Source of the DNA: Stomoxys calcitrans
Taxonomy: Eukaryota > Arthropoda > Insecta > Diptera > Muscidae
Length of the DNA stretch: 64,000 nt
Reading direction: 5' to 3'
Assembly: GCF_963082655.1 (NCBI RefSeq)
Contig: NC_081555.1
Location: forward strand, 90,284,272-90,348,271
Position numbers and translations under genes: made by a program. Under the pieces are notes generated by a model that was given only the letters and a program-made list of their open reading frames with translations, had not been told where the DNA came from and ran no database searches. Positions within the stretch are counted from its first letter, which is position 1; every line of letters begins with the position of its first letter. Positions 32,441 through 44,469 of the stretch are shown one piece after another.

Positions 32441-33155
32441 AACCAAACACATTCCAGGGAAACTGGAGTCTGTCGATATGCTTCTGGCTACATATAAGCT
32501 AGGTTTTCAGGACCAGGCCCGAAGGACAACGAATGCTAGATGGACACAAAGAGCAAACTGTGACCAAAACTATGTTGCCTAATCTAGACTTGAAGAGGTC
32601 TACTGCATTGCTGCCACTGCCTAGAACAGACGTCTCAGTCATTGTGTCAGTCGGGACAAGTCACTTTCTAGTCGGCAAACATGCTAATAGACTGAAGGTT
32701 GCCAGTAACGACTTTTGCAGAAGCTGTGAGGACATGGAAGAAGAAGGGACTATACTTTCCGTATGTGCGTCCCGCACCGGCAGTCAGAAGGAGTTCCACT
32801 TTATGTTCTTATTTCTTTGAGAACCTGTCTGTTTTGGGGATGTGAACATTCACAAGTTATTGGGCTTTTTAAAGCGATCTGGATGGTTTAACGGTTCTAT
32901 TCCTGTGGTATCACAATGGACAAAAACGTCTAAGTGAGTCTGATGGCAAACTGTCACTTAAACCTAACCGGACCTATCTCTACCCGTTCGCAAAGGCAGA
33001 TTTTTACTATTTTTCGATCCTATTTTACTGTGCAACTGCACTCCCCTTACAGCCATATGGTCTGCACTCTCATTTCCCCTTACACCGGTATAGCCAGGTA
33101 TCCAAATGCGATTGTTTGGCGATGTGATGATGATATTGATTGATGATGAAATATA
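32441..33155 (+). pseudogene. I/LOA-group non-LTR element, 3' end
   Basis: Plus strand: GTSHFLVGKHANRLKVASND, then FCRSCEDMEEEGTIL (the C-terminal cysteine motif after RNase H) and, in another frame, LLGFLKRSGWF. The tail near 33120-33150 is TGATGATGATATTGATTGAT, consistent with the simple repeats that end I-type elements. Confidence 0.72.
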
Positions 33156-33244
33156 TCTGCCACTTTTTGTAAATGTTTAAAAACATTTTCCGTTCACTAG
33201 AATGCGGATTTTTATGCAAAATCGAAATTCTTTCATATTTTTTT

Positions 33245-35190
33245 TGCTCTTTTTATACCCACCACCGTAGGATGGGGGTATATTAATTTTGTCATTCCGT
33301 TTGCAACACATCGAAATATCCATTTCCGATCCTATTAAAGATTAATATCAAAGACGATTTAGCCATGTCTGTAGGTCTGTCCGCCTGCCTGTTGAAATCA
33401 CGCTACAGTCTTTAAAAATAGAGATATTGAGCTGAAACTTTGCGCCGTTTATTTCATTGTTCATTAATGTAGCCCCCATACAGACCGATCCGCCGATTTA
33501 AGAACTTAGACCCATAAATGCCACATTTATTACCCGATTTTGTTGAAATTTGGGACACTCAGTTATGTTAGGCCGCTCGATATTCTTTCTCAATTTGGCC
33601 CAGATCGGTGGAGATTTGGATATAGCTGCCATATAGACCGATCTCTCGATTTAGGGTCTGGGCCCCGTAAAAGACGCATTTATTGTCTGATTTCGCCGAA
33701 ATTTGGGACTGTGAGTTGCGTTGGGACCTTCAACATTTTTCTCTAATTTGGCCCAGCTTGGTTCAGATTTGGTTATAGCTGCTAATAGACCGATTTCTCG
33801 ATTTAAGGTCTTCAGCCTATAAAAGACGAATTTGTTGTCCGATTTCGCCGAAACTTTGGACAGTGAGTTGTGTTAGGTTTCTCGACATCTTTCTCCAATA
33901 TGGCACAGATCGGTACATATTTGGATATAGCTGCCATATAGACTGATCTCTTGATTTAAAGTTTTAGATCTCATTTATTGTCCGATTTCGCCCAAATTTG
34001 GGACAGTGAGTTGTGTTATGACCTTCGACAGCTCTCTTCAATTTGGTTTAGATCGGTTTAGATTTGGATATAGCTACCATATAAATCGATCTCTCAATAT
34101 AATATTTTGGGCCCATAAAAGGCTCATTTATTGTCCGATTGTGCCAAAATTTGGAACAGTGAGTTGTATTAGGCAAGTGGATATCCTTCTTCAATTTGGC
34201 CCAGATCGGTCCAGATTTGGATATAGCTGCCATATAGACCGACCTCTCGATTTAAAATCTTGGGCTCATAAAAGGCGCATTTATTGTCCGAGTGTGCCAA
34301 AATTTGGAGCAGTGAGTTGTGTGAATATCCTTCTTCAATTTGGCCCAGATCGGTCCAGATTTGGATATAGCTGCCATATAGACCGATCACTCGATTTAAG
34401 GTCTTGGGCCCATGAAATGCGCATTTATAGTACGATTTTGCCAAAATTTGGGACAGTGTTTTATGTTAGGACTTTCGACATCCTCCTTCAATTTGACAAA
34501 GGTCGGTATAGATTTGGATATAGCTGCAATGTAGACTGATCTTTCGATTTAAGGTTTTGGGCCCATAAAAGACGCATTTATTATCCGATGTCATCGAAAT
34601 TTGGGACAGTGAGTTATGTTAGGCCCTTCGACATCCGTCTTGAATTTGGCCCAGATCGTTTCAGATTTGGATGTAGCTTTTATATGGACAGATCTCTCGA
34701 TTTGAAGTTTTGCCCCATAAAAGGCGCATTTATTGTTCAATTTCGCCGAAATTTAGGACATCGATTTGTGTTCGCCCCTTCCAGATACCTCTTAAATTTG
34801 GCCTAGATCGGTTAAGATTTGGATATAGCTGCCATGCAGACCGAATTCTCGATTTAAAGTTTTGGTCCCATAAAAGTCACATTTGGAATCCAATTTCACT
34901 GAAATTTGACACAGTGACCTATGTTAGGCTTTTCGACATCCGTATCATTTATGTTTCAGATCGGTCTATATTTGGATATGGCTTCCACAAAGACCAATAT
35001 TTTGCTCTACAAATTTGAACAATGACTTGTACTTATTAGGCATCTCAACATCCGAGTCGAATTTGATAAATCTGCTATGGGGGCATAAATTATGCATTTT
35101 TCAACTGATTAAAAGGTGGTTTACATATATACCGGAGGTGGCGGGTGTCCAAAGTTCGGCCCGGCCGAACTTAATGCCTTCTTACTTGTT
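33245..35190 (+). mobile_element. mini-me element, subfamily beta, about nine internal units
   Basis: Longest clean beta copy: TTTTTATACCCACCACCGTA at the left, GGTGGCGGGTGTCC plus GGCCCGGCCGAAC and TTCTTACTTGTT at the right. The unit (~150 bp) carries GATTTGGATATAGCTGCCAT, GGGCCCATAAAAG, TGTCCGATTTCGCC and GTGAGTTGTGTTAGG. A 177-codon frame at 34006-34539 is a by-product of the repeat period, not a gene. Confidence 0.87.
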
Positions 35191-35199
35191 TTCTTTATC

Positions 35200-35560
35200 A
35201 CTCTCTTTACTTATCTTGTCTTTTAAGAAATAAAGATTTTTACTAATGATCTTATGTTTGGTAGTATGCGTGGGCTTCATCTCCCAGCCTAGGTTGCCCC
35301 CTGAAGAGCCAGTGGTTTCTCTTCGTAGTCTAACCCCTTTTGGTTCCATCACAATGACCAACATCTTTCAGCGTTTTTAATACACTTCTGGATGTGACGC
35401 TTCCAATTGAGTTTCCTATCCAAGACCATTCCCAACTTTTTGATCTTTTCGGAAGTAGGCTCCTTGAATCGATTAATTTTTGTTTTCCTCGTAAACAAAC
35501 AGATTTCGGTTAACTCTGGGTTAACAATCAGACTCTTATATTAGGTCTAGACTAGTCATA
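35200..35560 (-). pseudogene. I/LOA-group reverse transcriptase fragment
   Basis: Minus strand: ESLIVNPELTEICLFTRKT, then KKLGMVLDRKLNWKRHIQKC, the end of the palm and start of the thumb. No other domain follows; both sides are truncated. Confidence 0.7.
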
Positions 35561-37500
35561 TGAAATATTCACGGCCTTTTCGGCTTTTGGAAGTAATATT
35601 ACAGATTCAAATCCTTCCCAGATGCTTGGTAGGGTTTTTTTGGTTTTCTAGGGAGCGGCAATAAAGTGTTTTAAAATGATTACACATGCAATCAAATCGG
35701 ATAATGACTGACTCTCATTGGTGCATAAAATCTCATCGGGAGATGGATTTTTACAGGGCTTTATCTATTGACAGACCTATCTAGTTGAAATTTTAGTGGT
35801 GGTGAAAGTGTATATTCTCCATATGCCAACTAAATGGGTTGTCTAGGAACTCAAGAACTCAAAACTCAGAATCGGCTTTGAATGGGGCCACACCTAATCT
35901 AACCTTACCTATAACTTAAATGCTTAAATTTTCTTAAGACATTAAGAGTATCTCCCCCCAATGAATTTCAAAAATATACATGATTTAAGCTTACCAGATG
36001 ATGTATTTAAATACTAAAATATATTTTCCTCTCAACATTTTATATTTCCAACATGGTCGATTAAGTTACACAAGACTTTATTTCACAACCATCGAAATGA
36101 GAACATTTTTGTTCAATGTCTTAAGACCTTGATAAGCTAACAAATTGCCTTTAATATGGCATATGCTTTTACAATGTTTTTGCATAACAAATTTGAATAA
36201 CAATTTAATTATGGACTTTTATGGGTTTTTATTAAATGAATAAAGGCCAGTCTGGACAAGAGGGAGTTGAGTTACGGACACCACCATTACAAGCCAGTGT
36301 CTTGTTTGCTTTAAAATTAGGAGAAAATGACATGAATCAAAAGCCCAGATATACATTAGCAATTAAGTGCGTATAATTTGAAAAAAAGCCATGGTTATTA
36401 GCTTGGCAATCCATGCGGTAAGCCATAGAAACACAAAAATAAACGAAAAACAAATCAGCTTAATTTACATAATTTTATGGAACACCCACAATTGGTAATT
36501 ATTGGCTATTATGGGAGATTGTAAGCATTTTGATATCTGGAGCATGTGTTAATTAAATAAAATTGCCTGTAACAGCAGAAAAAAAATGCAAAATGTGATT
36601 AAAGAGACTTGCAATAAACATGCGTTCGCAAATGAAAGCTGTAAACGAAAGACTTAAGACACAAACTTTGCCAAGAACAAACTAAAAGAGAATGTTGAGT
36701 GGCGGCAGCTACTAAGCGAAAGAAATGCAATTCCAGTCTCAGTATCAGTTAGTTTGACATACCACTGTATAATGCATTCCTTCTAGACCTATAATCATAA
36801 AGTGCCAACAATGTCTCTTAATTGCCTCATGACAAGAAATCCAGAATTTCAATACATAATAAAATCAACGAGTTTGCTCTTAATAATACGTTTTATTGAA
36901 AATAAATCATTTTCCTGGCATTTTATAAAATTATTGAAAAAATGATTTCAAAGCTAGTATTGACAATCCATTAAACACCCCATTAATCTGGCAGGCGACA
37001 AATCTGCCATAAACACCCAAGAAAAAGGTGTATTTAAGGGGCCATTCCATGGGGCCATAGCATGTAATTTGCAATTGAAATATTTCCGTAAACATGTTAA
37101 TAGTTGCCTTTAACTCTGATAACTTTAGCGTTCGTATTCGTCGTAGCAAATTTTTCGACTGCCAATGAAAGTGGGCGAATTATGTTTTTGGGCTACACAC
37201 TGATAATATTCTGAAACAAATTTAATTTCTAACCCGTTTGGGTTTATTCACTCAGACATATGTGGTGACTTTTTAGAAACACTGATAAGCTATTTCTCAT
37301 GTCTTTAGACGGCATATCTAAATATATGTTACACCATCGATTTTGCACATTTCAATTGACAGTATCGGATAATTGTTATTGACACAACAATGATCCCATT
37401 AATTATATATTTTTAAATTTAAATGCGTATGTGGTTGGCCCAAGAACACTATGCAACGCACACACTTTAGAGAAATAAACTGGAATTTTGTTTAAATTGA
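35561..37500. other. AT-rich non-coding stretch, no gene recognised
   Basis: About 1.9 kb, apparently unique except for a 24-bp string at 36643-36666 shared with 15231-15254. No coding or RNA feature supported. Confidence 0.45.
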
Positions 37501-37529
37501 AAAATGGATAGATTCGCTTCAATCAAAAA

Positions 37530-37785
37530 AAAAAACATCTTAAGCTTGGCCTGGCTGAACTTTGAATATCCACCATCGATAGGTCTGATATAGACCATAT
37601 ACGTCATGGCATCTGAAAAAACTCACTACATGTTCCCTCATACTAAGGTAGCACATGCGCACTTTTTGAGTAAGGCTATAAATCGAGAGATCGGTATATA
37701 TGGGAGCTATAAACAATTGCCGTTCGATCTGAATCGTACTAGGCAAGGATATCTAAAGTTTTGACGCAACTCTCTGTGTTACATT
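37530..37785 (-). repeat. Diverged mini-me fragment
   Basis: GCTTGGCCTGGCTGAACTTT resembles the reversed right-end palindrome. AATCGAGAGATCGGTATATA and GGGAGCTATA follow the reversed unit. Strongly decayed. Confidence 0.55.
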
Positions 37786-37786
37786 T

Positions 37787-38072
37787 TGGAGCCCACCATA
37801 GCACAGAGGTAAGCATGTCCGCCGATGATGCTGAACGCCTGGGTTGGAAAAAATTGTCAGCGGTGGTTATCCCCTCCTAATGCTGGCGATACTTTGCCAT
37901 GTAAAAACTTCTCCCCAAAGAGGTATAGCACTGCGGCGCGCCGTTCGGAATTGCCTATAAAGAGCAGGCCCCTTATCATTAAGCTTAAACTTGAATCGAA
38001 CAGCACTCATAGATAAGTGAGAAGCTTGCCCCTTCTTGCCCATGAAAAGTTCATGGGAAAATTTGCATTTAC
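37787..38072 (+). mobile_element. SINE copy (forward) of a three-SINE cluster
   Basis: Head with damaged A-box (CATAGCACAGAGGTAAGCAT), B-box deleted, body and tail to TTCATGGGAAAATTTGC. Meets an inverted copy tail-to-tail at 38073. Confidence 0.85.
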
Positions 38073-38390
38073 TTGCAAATGCAAAAAAATGCAAATTTTG
38101 CCCAACGAACATTCCACTTAGGAACAGGGGCAAACTTCTCACATATCAATGAGTGCAGTCCGATTCAAGTTAAAGCTCAATGATAAGGGGCCTCCTTTTT
38201 ATAGCCGAGCCCGAACGGCGGTCCGCAGTGCGACACCTCTTTAGAGAGAAATTTTACATGGCATAGTACCTCACAAATGGGAGGAGGGGAAAACCACCGC
38301 TGAATTTTTTCTGATGGTATCGACAGGATTCAAACCCAGGCGTTCAGCGTCATAGGCGGACATGCTAACCTCTGCCCTACGATGACCTCC
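38073..38390 (-). mobile_element. SINE copy (reverse), near full length
   Basis: Reversed tail GCAAATTTTGCCC through the body to the tRNA-like head ending GGTCATCGTAGGGCAGAGG (given in head orientation). B-box present as GGATTCAAACCC on the plus strand. Confidence 0.87.
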
Positions 38391-38718
38391 TTTGCATTTA
38401 CATTTACTGCAAAACTTTGCCCATTAACATTCCACTAAGGAACAGGGGCAAACTTCTCACATATCAATGAGTGCAGTCCGATTCAAGTTTTAAGCTCAAT
38501 GATAAGGGGCCTCCTTTTTATAGCCGAGTCCGAACGGCGTGCCGCAGTGCGACACCTCTTTGGAAAGAAGTTTTACATGGCATAGTACCTCACAAATGTT
38601 GCCAGCATTAGGAGGGGAAACCACCGCTGAAAATTTTCTCTGATGGTCTCGCCAGAATACGAACCCAGGCTTTCTGCATCATAGGCGTACATGCTAACCT
38701 CTGCGCTACGGTGGCCTC
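38391..38718 (-). mobile_element. SINE copy (reverse), full length
   Basis: Complete: reversed tail, body, and head with A-box CGTAGCGCAGAGG and B-box seen reversed as AATACGAACCC. About 310-330 bp, the family's full length. Confidence 0.88.
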
Positions 38719-38734
38719 CGTTTAATTGGCTTAC

Positions 38735-41020
38735 TTTAATTGGCTATGACAGAACACTTGTTCCACTAGCCGAACGTAGAATAGCGTTACAAGCGCCTCA
38801 ATCTTCTTCGCTCATTCTAAAATCTCTGACACCAAGTTTCGAGGTGTCTCCCACCACTTGATCTATCCATCGGGCTTTTGGTCTTCCGGGTTTGCGTGTA
38901 CCACCGTGTTTGCCTTCAAAAAACTTCTTTGCTTCTTCATCCATTCTGACAACATGAGCTAGCCAACGTAGCCGTTGTATTTTGATGCATGTAACTATGC
39001 TATCGACGTCATATAGCTCATGCAAATCGTGGTTCATACTTCGCCCATAATCTCGATTAACGCATACTGGTCCATATATTTTACGAAGAATCTTTCTGTA
39101 AAAACTCCAAGCATTGCCCCATCTGCTTGCACAAGTACCTCATGCCACAGAACCATATAACAACACCGGTAGTATCAGTGTCTTGTATAGTGTAGTCTTC
39201 GTCTGTCGAGATGTGGCCTTGTTTCAAAACTGCTTATTTAGTCCAAAGTAGAATCTGTTTGTCAGTATTATTCTTCGGTTTATCTCAAAACTAGTGTCAT
39301 TCGTTCCGGTTACGGTGGTGCCTGGGTAGATAAAGTGACTGACTATCTCAAAGTTGTGGTTCCCGACTTTCTCTATTTTCTTTATCTGCTCGGTTGTGCA
39401 AGGCTTTTTGGGAGTGGAGACCATCCATTTCGTCTTATCTCCATTTACTACCAGACCCATTTTCACTGACTCTCTTTCGATTCTTTCAAAGGCAGCAGTT
39501 GCTACTTCTGGTGACCGATCTATGATGTCGACGTCGTCCGCATAGGCGAGTAGCTTGTGTTCTCTTGTGATAAGTGTGTCATATCTATTCACATCTGCAA
39601 CTCCTATAATCTTCTCCAACAGGATATTAAAGAGATCACACGATAGGCTGTCTTCTTGTCTGAAACCTCGTTTGGTATTAAATGGTTTGGAGAGACTTCT
39701 TCCTATTCTTACTGAGGAACGCCTATCAGCAAGTGTCATTCACAGAGTCTTATTAATTTTGCAGGGATACAAAACTCAGACATGGCTTGAAACACCTTTG
39801 AACACAAAGGAGTATCGAAACCTGCTTTGTAGTCAACAAAGTGATGGTAGGTGTTGATTTGTCCTTCTCAGGTCTTTTCCAGGATTTGGCGCAGTGTGAA
39901 TATCTGGTCCAGGGTGGATTTACCAGGTCTAAAGCCGCATTGATAGGGCCCAATTATCTCATTGACTTTATGTTTCAATCCTTCACCCAGTATGCTAGAG
40001 AGTATTTTGTATGCGATGGGGAGGAGACTTATCCCTCTGTAGTTGCCACATTCCGCCTTGTCTCGTTCTTGTGTACGGGACATAGTATGCTGAGGTTCCA
40101 ATCATCGGGTATGCGTTCTTCTAGCCCGATTGCGCAGATAAGCTGATGCATACGTCTTATCAACGTGTCGCCTCCGGTCTTAAGTTCAGCGTTCAGTTCA
40201 GCGTTAGTTCAGCGGGTAACCCGTCGGCTCCTGCTGCCTTGTTGTTCTTTAGTCGGGTCACTGCTACTTGGGTCTTTTTCTGACTAGGAGGTAAACATTC
40301 TATTCCATCATCAGGGATTGGTTCTGCAGTATTCTCTTCACAGCCAACGTCGGACACTAGCAGTTCCATATTCTCAGCATGTTATCTGTGTCAGCTACCA
40401 GATTTCCTTCTTTGACTCTGCAGGTGGATGTGCCTGCACCGAAGCCATCGGTTTGATGTTTAATTCTTTGGTAGAATTTCCGGACTTCATTCCTACTCCT
40501 GTACATCTCAATTCGCTCACACTCACGTCTTACGATTTCCTATTTCATTCTGCGGAATAGACGTTTCTCTTCTCTCCTTTTCTCCCGATACCTCTCCTTC
40601 ATCTGGCGCGTTGCTACTGGTTGCAGGGTTGCTCTACATGCCGCATTCTTGGCTTCAGTAGCATCTCGACACTCTTGGCCGTACCATGGGTTTCTTGGAG
40701 GATTTCAATGTCCAGCTTCCGTGCACTGTCAGATCGTATTTTCCTCGCCATGTTCAAACGGGCGCGAACCTTTGCAACAAGGTAATCCGAATCGATATTC
40801 GCTCAATGGATCGATTGTACATCTAACACGCTGGATGAATGCCTTCCAAGAGTTTGGCTTTTATGCGGATTGTGGCTAGCCTCTCATTCACCGGAGTAAA
40901 GCTGGCGACTAACCACAGCCAAACTCATGCCTCTTGTTATGGCAGCTATAGTATAGTTCGTCACCGTTTGGTGTTGTAGTAACTCCATTCCCAGTCCATC
41001 GCACTTCCCGTAAGGCTGTA
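38735..41020 (-). pseudogene. RTE-type non-LTR retrotransposon, endonuclease linker to 3' end
   Basis: Reading leftward from about 41020: linker with YRSRNEVRKFYQ-type sequence, then ECGNYRGISLLPIAYKILSS, IIGPYQCGFRPGKSTLDQI and FTLRQILEKT (39868-40101), RT core with KLLAYADDVDIIDRSPEVA (YADD near 39540) in 39224-39739, and the C-terminal RLRWLAHVVRMDEE and RKPGRPKARWIDQ at 38798-39037. Several frameshifts; the endonuclease is mostly missing. The best RTE copy in the window. Confidence 0.85.
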
Positions 41021-41024
41021 ATAT

Positions 41025-42775
41025 CTCGATATCTGACAAGGTCAAATACTTAAGACTGCCCTTGGATAGAAAACTTAATTGGAAGTGTCACATTCGGGAG
41101 GGTACTGAGAAGGCTCACAGATGTTTGGCACTATGTAGACAGGCCGTGGGCTCGAAATGGGCCTGAATCCGAGGATAGTCCACTGGTGATTAGACCAGTA
41201 TGAATAGACCAATACTTACTTATGCCTCAGTACTTTGGTGGACTGCTTGTGATATGGTCCACGATAGGACCATATCACAAGTTCAGAAAACTTCTTGTCT
41301 TGACATAGGCAGAGCGATGAGAACCAAGCCCACTAGAGCACTGGAAATTATTCTTGACATCCGACCCAGTGACATACAGATAAAATGTGAGGCAGCCATT
41401 GCGGCTGGAGGCCACCGTAGCGCAGAGGTTAGCATGTCCGCCTATGACGCTCAACACCAGGGTTCGAATCCTGGCGAGACTATCAGAAAAAAATTTCACC
41501 GGTGGTTTTCCCCTCCTAATGCTGCCATGTAAAACTTCTCTCCAAAGAGGTGTCGCACTGTGGCACGCCGTTCGGACTTGGCTGTAAAAAGGAGGCCCTT
41601 ATCATTGAGCTTAAACTTGAATCGGACTGCACTCATTGATATGTGAGAAGTTTGCCCTTGTTCCTTAGTGGAATGTTCATGGGCAAAAATTGCAATTTAG
41701 CCATTGCGGCTATGAGACGTATGGAGATGGGAGAATGGATTGTGAATGGGAGCAGCTCATACCAACGCGATATAATCGGGGCGACGATGGGAAACCGATC
41801 GGATACCTGAGACGCCACTTGAGGTCGAGTGCGAGACACTGCTGCCAGCGGCACAGTCTTGGACTGACGGAGCCCTAGTATTGCCATCTGGAAGATCATG
41901 TTACACGGATGGATCAAAGCTAGGGGATAGAGTGGGTCTGGGGTTTTACATTGAGAACCCAAGGACTGAGATCTATTCTAGACTGCCTGACCATAATACG
42001 GTCCGGCAGGCAGAGATTCGGGCGATCGCGAAATACGTTAGGTAATGTGGTGCTAACGCGAGAATACGTTAGTGTGGACATCTTTACGGACAGTAAAAAG
42101 GTCATAAGGGCAATAACAAGCAGGACGGTAAGGTAACGGACAGTCTTGCAGTGTAAGAAGGAGATTAACGCCTTCTCTGAGTACGGTATAATCCGCATCG
42201 TTTGGGTGCCGGGCCATAACGGAGTAAGGGGGAATGAAAGAGTGGACGATTTGGCTGTGAAGACCAGAGAACTGCTATTGAGAAACTTGGTTAACCCGAA
42301 GCCTTTCGGGTCGACGCAGTCCGATTTAAGGAGTGGGCGACAAACGCGCATGTAAAACTATGAAACATCGAAACAAGCGGTACGACGGCGAAAATCATGA
42401 GAGGACGAGGCTATTACAAAAAGAAATTAAAAAGGAGGTCAGTATAGCTTTTGGTGTCATAACGGGACACATAGGACTACGAGCTCAATTATGCAAAATA
42501 GGTTAGGCAAATGATAGCATGTGTGGGGCATGCGGGGAAGATGATGAGACGTTGGAGCATTTCCTATGTCATTGCCCGGCTTTCGCGGCTAACAGACTCC
42601 GGTACTTAGGTGGAGACACAATATCAGACATGAACCAAAATTAGGGAGTGGTATTGAAAACAATTAAGGATTTTGTAAGTAGCACGGAATTCGTAACTTA
42701 AAATTTTCTTTTTCTTAGGTGTATGTCCATAGTGGCATGGGGCACCCTCTCTTCAACCTAACTTAACCTAACCTA
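41025..42775 (+). pseudogene. LOA-type non-LTR remnant (thumb, RNase H, C-terminal zinc motif), split by a SINE
   Basis: RPILTYASVLWWTACD and TKPTRALEIILDIRPSDIQI (41200-41406) continue after the SINE with AIAAMRRMEMGEW-type sequence. RNase H motifs follow: CYTDGSKLGDRVG (about 41895), DIFTDSKKVIRAI (about 42080) and IVWVPGHNGVRGNERVDDLA (about 42200). Then CGACGEDDETLEHFLCHCPA (about 42530) and the 3' end GTATGTCCATAGTGGCATGG. A few frameshifts only, so younger than the other LOA copies here. Confidence 0.87.
41407..41698 (+). mobile_element. tRNA-derived SINE with intact promoter boxes and target duplication
   Basis: A-box TAGCGCAGAGG and B-box GGTTCGAATCC fit RNA polymerase III consensus. 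The body and tail end GTTCATGGGCAAAAATTGC. It is flanked by a perfect 13-bp duplication AGCCATTGCGGCT (41394-41406 and 41699-41711), so the insertion used target-primed reverse transcription. The host is the LOA remnant. Confidence 0.92.
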
Positions 42776-42990
42776 TGTTAGACTTTTCGACATCCGTGTC
42801 GTATATAGTTCAGATCGTTCTATATTTGAATATGGCTACCAAAAGACTAACATTTTGTTCTACAAAATTGAACAATTTTTATTTTCGAGGATACTTTTAA
42901 TTTTTAGTGCGCACAACAATGTCCATAGTGACGTGGGACGGATTAATATCTCCACTTTTCAACCTTACACACATTACTAAGCTCTAAAGG
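42776..42990 (+). repeat. mini-me beta scrap followed by a second LOA 3' end
   Basis: GTTAGACTTTTCGACATCCG and TATATTTGAATATGGC match 34925-34990. From about 42890, TTTTTAGTGCGCACAACAAT and GTCCATAGTGACGTGGGA match the LOA tail. Confidence 0.65.
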
Positions 42991-42996
42991 CAAGTA

Positions 42997-43593
42997 AAGG
43001 GTGATTTTTTTGAGGTTAGGATTTTCATGCATTAGTATTTGACAGATCACGTGGGATTTCAGACATGGTGTCAAAGAGAAAGATGCTCAGTATGCTTTGA
43101 CATTTCATCATGAATAGACTTACTAACGAGCAACGCTTGCAAATCATTGAATTTTATTACCAAAATCAGTGTTCGGTTCGAAATGTGTTCATTCACCGTA
43201 ACGTTGCGTCCAACAGCATCTTTGAAAAAATACGGTCCAATGATTCCACCAGCGTACAAACCACACCAAACAGTGCATTTTTCGGGATGCATGGGCAGTT
43301 CTTGAACGGCTTCTGGTTGCTCTTCACTCCAAATGCGGCAATTTTGCTTATTTACGTAGCCATTCAACCAGAAATGAGCCTCATCGCTGAACGGTGAATG
43401 AACACATTTCGAACCGAACACTGATTTTGGTAATAAAATTCAATGATTTGCAAGCGTTGCTCGTTAGTAAGTCTATTCATGATGAAATGTCAAAGCATAC
43501 TGAGCATCTTTCTCTTTGACACCATGTCTGAAATCCCACGTGATCTGTCAAATACTAATGCATGAAAATCCTAACCTCAAAAAAATCACCCTT
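42997..43593. mobile_element. 597-bp MITE derived from a rosa-like mariner (copy 2)
   Basis: Same structure as 25396-26002, flanked by TA (42995-42996, 43594-43595). At the inner boundary it reads CATCGCTGAACGGTGAATGA, whereas copy 1 has an extra CAAAATTTGTCAAAATTT stretch. Here the central transposase piece and the right arm join in one minus-strand frame (43071-43421). Confidence 0.9.
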
Positions 43594-43599
43594 TACAAC

Positions 43600-44460
43600 A
43601 CTAATTTAGGCAGAAACTGAATTTTTTAAACCCTTCTTCTCCTTTTTCTTCGACAATACTATAAAATTTTTACCACCATAGTTTTTTAGTCTTACCTCAA
43701 ATTTGTTTTTTTTTTCATTTAGTTATATAGTGTAGCGAATACAAAGTATGCTAATTTTCAATTACTTCCATTATGTCAAAGACTGAAAATAATTTTCCAC
43801 TCTTTCCAACAATTTCCTTAATTAAAGTTGATTGGCTCATTTGTTTACGACCATATTTTTCTTATTTATAGCATAAGAGCATTGCATTTGCTTGCGGCTT
43901 CATACGCCTCTAATGTGGCCTATGGCTTGCTAACAAATTAAAATATTTTCTCATTAGCAAGTCATAAGAATAGACATTTATTGGCATTCTAAGGACTACT
44001 ACTGTTGTACTGAACTGTATTTAGCAGCAATATTTCAATTACGAGTTATTTATTAGAAACATTTTGTCATTCCACGTTTCAGCATTGAGAGACATGAAAT
44101 TGGAGTTGTAATTTGGTTTTACATACGCGCCACCATTGTAGAGGAGGCTCTTAATTGTATCATTACGTTGGCGAATACAACGAATTATTGATTTCCGAAA
44201 AATGTGCTACAAAATACCGGCATGATTGGTGGGCCCAAAAATATTCCGTTTAGGCATAAGAGGGAAATTTCTCACACCAATTAGTGCTGTCCGTTTCAAG
44301 TTTAAGCTAAATGACATGTGCAATATGTAACAATATGTTAATTAAAATTTAAGGTGGTTGAGTTTGCTGATTAGACACAACTGTCCAGCATCAAAATCCA
44401 TTGATCAATAGTCCATAACTTTGATTCTATAGTGAATTCTGACGCTCGCCAAAATTGCTG
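43600..44460. other. AT-rich non-coding stretch with a SINE scrap
   Basis: No gene. At about 44245-44325 a reversed SINE tail fragment (GGAAATTTCTCACACCAATT, CCGTTTCAAGTTTAAGCT) can be seen. Confidence 0.45.
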
Positions 44461-44469
44461 TGACAGGAG

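Noticed and set aside
34006..34539. A 177-codon frame with repeated FGPDRSRFGYSCHIDRSLDL-like units
   Set aside because: Its periodicity is that of the ~150-bp mini-me beta unit (a multiple of three in places), and the frame breaks in neighbouring units. Not a repeat protein gene.
41407..41490. tRNA-like sequence with consensus A and B boxes
   Set aside because: It is the head of a SINE with body, tail and target duplication, present in several copies; not a tRNA gene.
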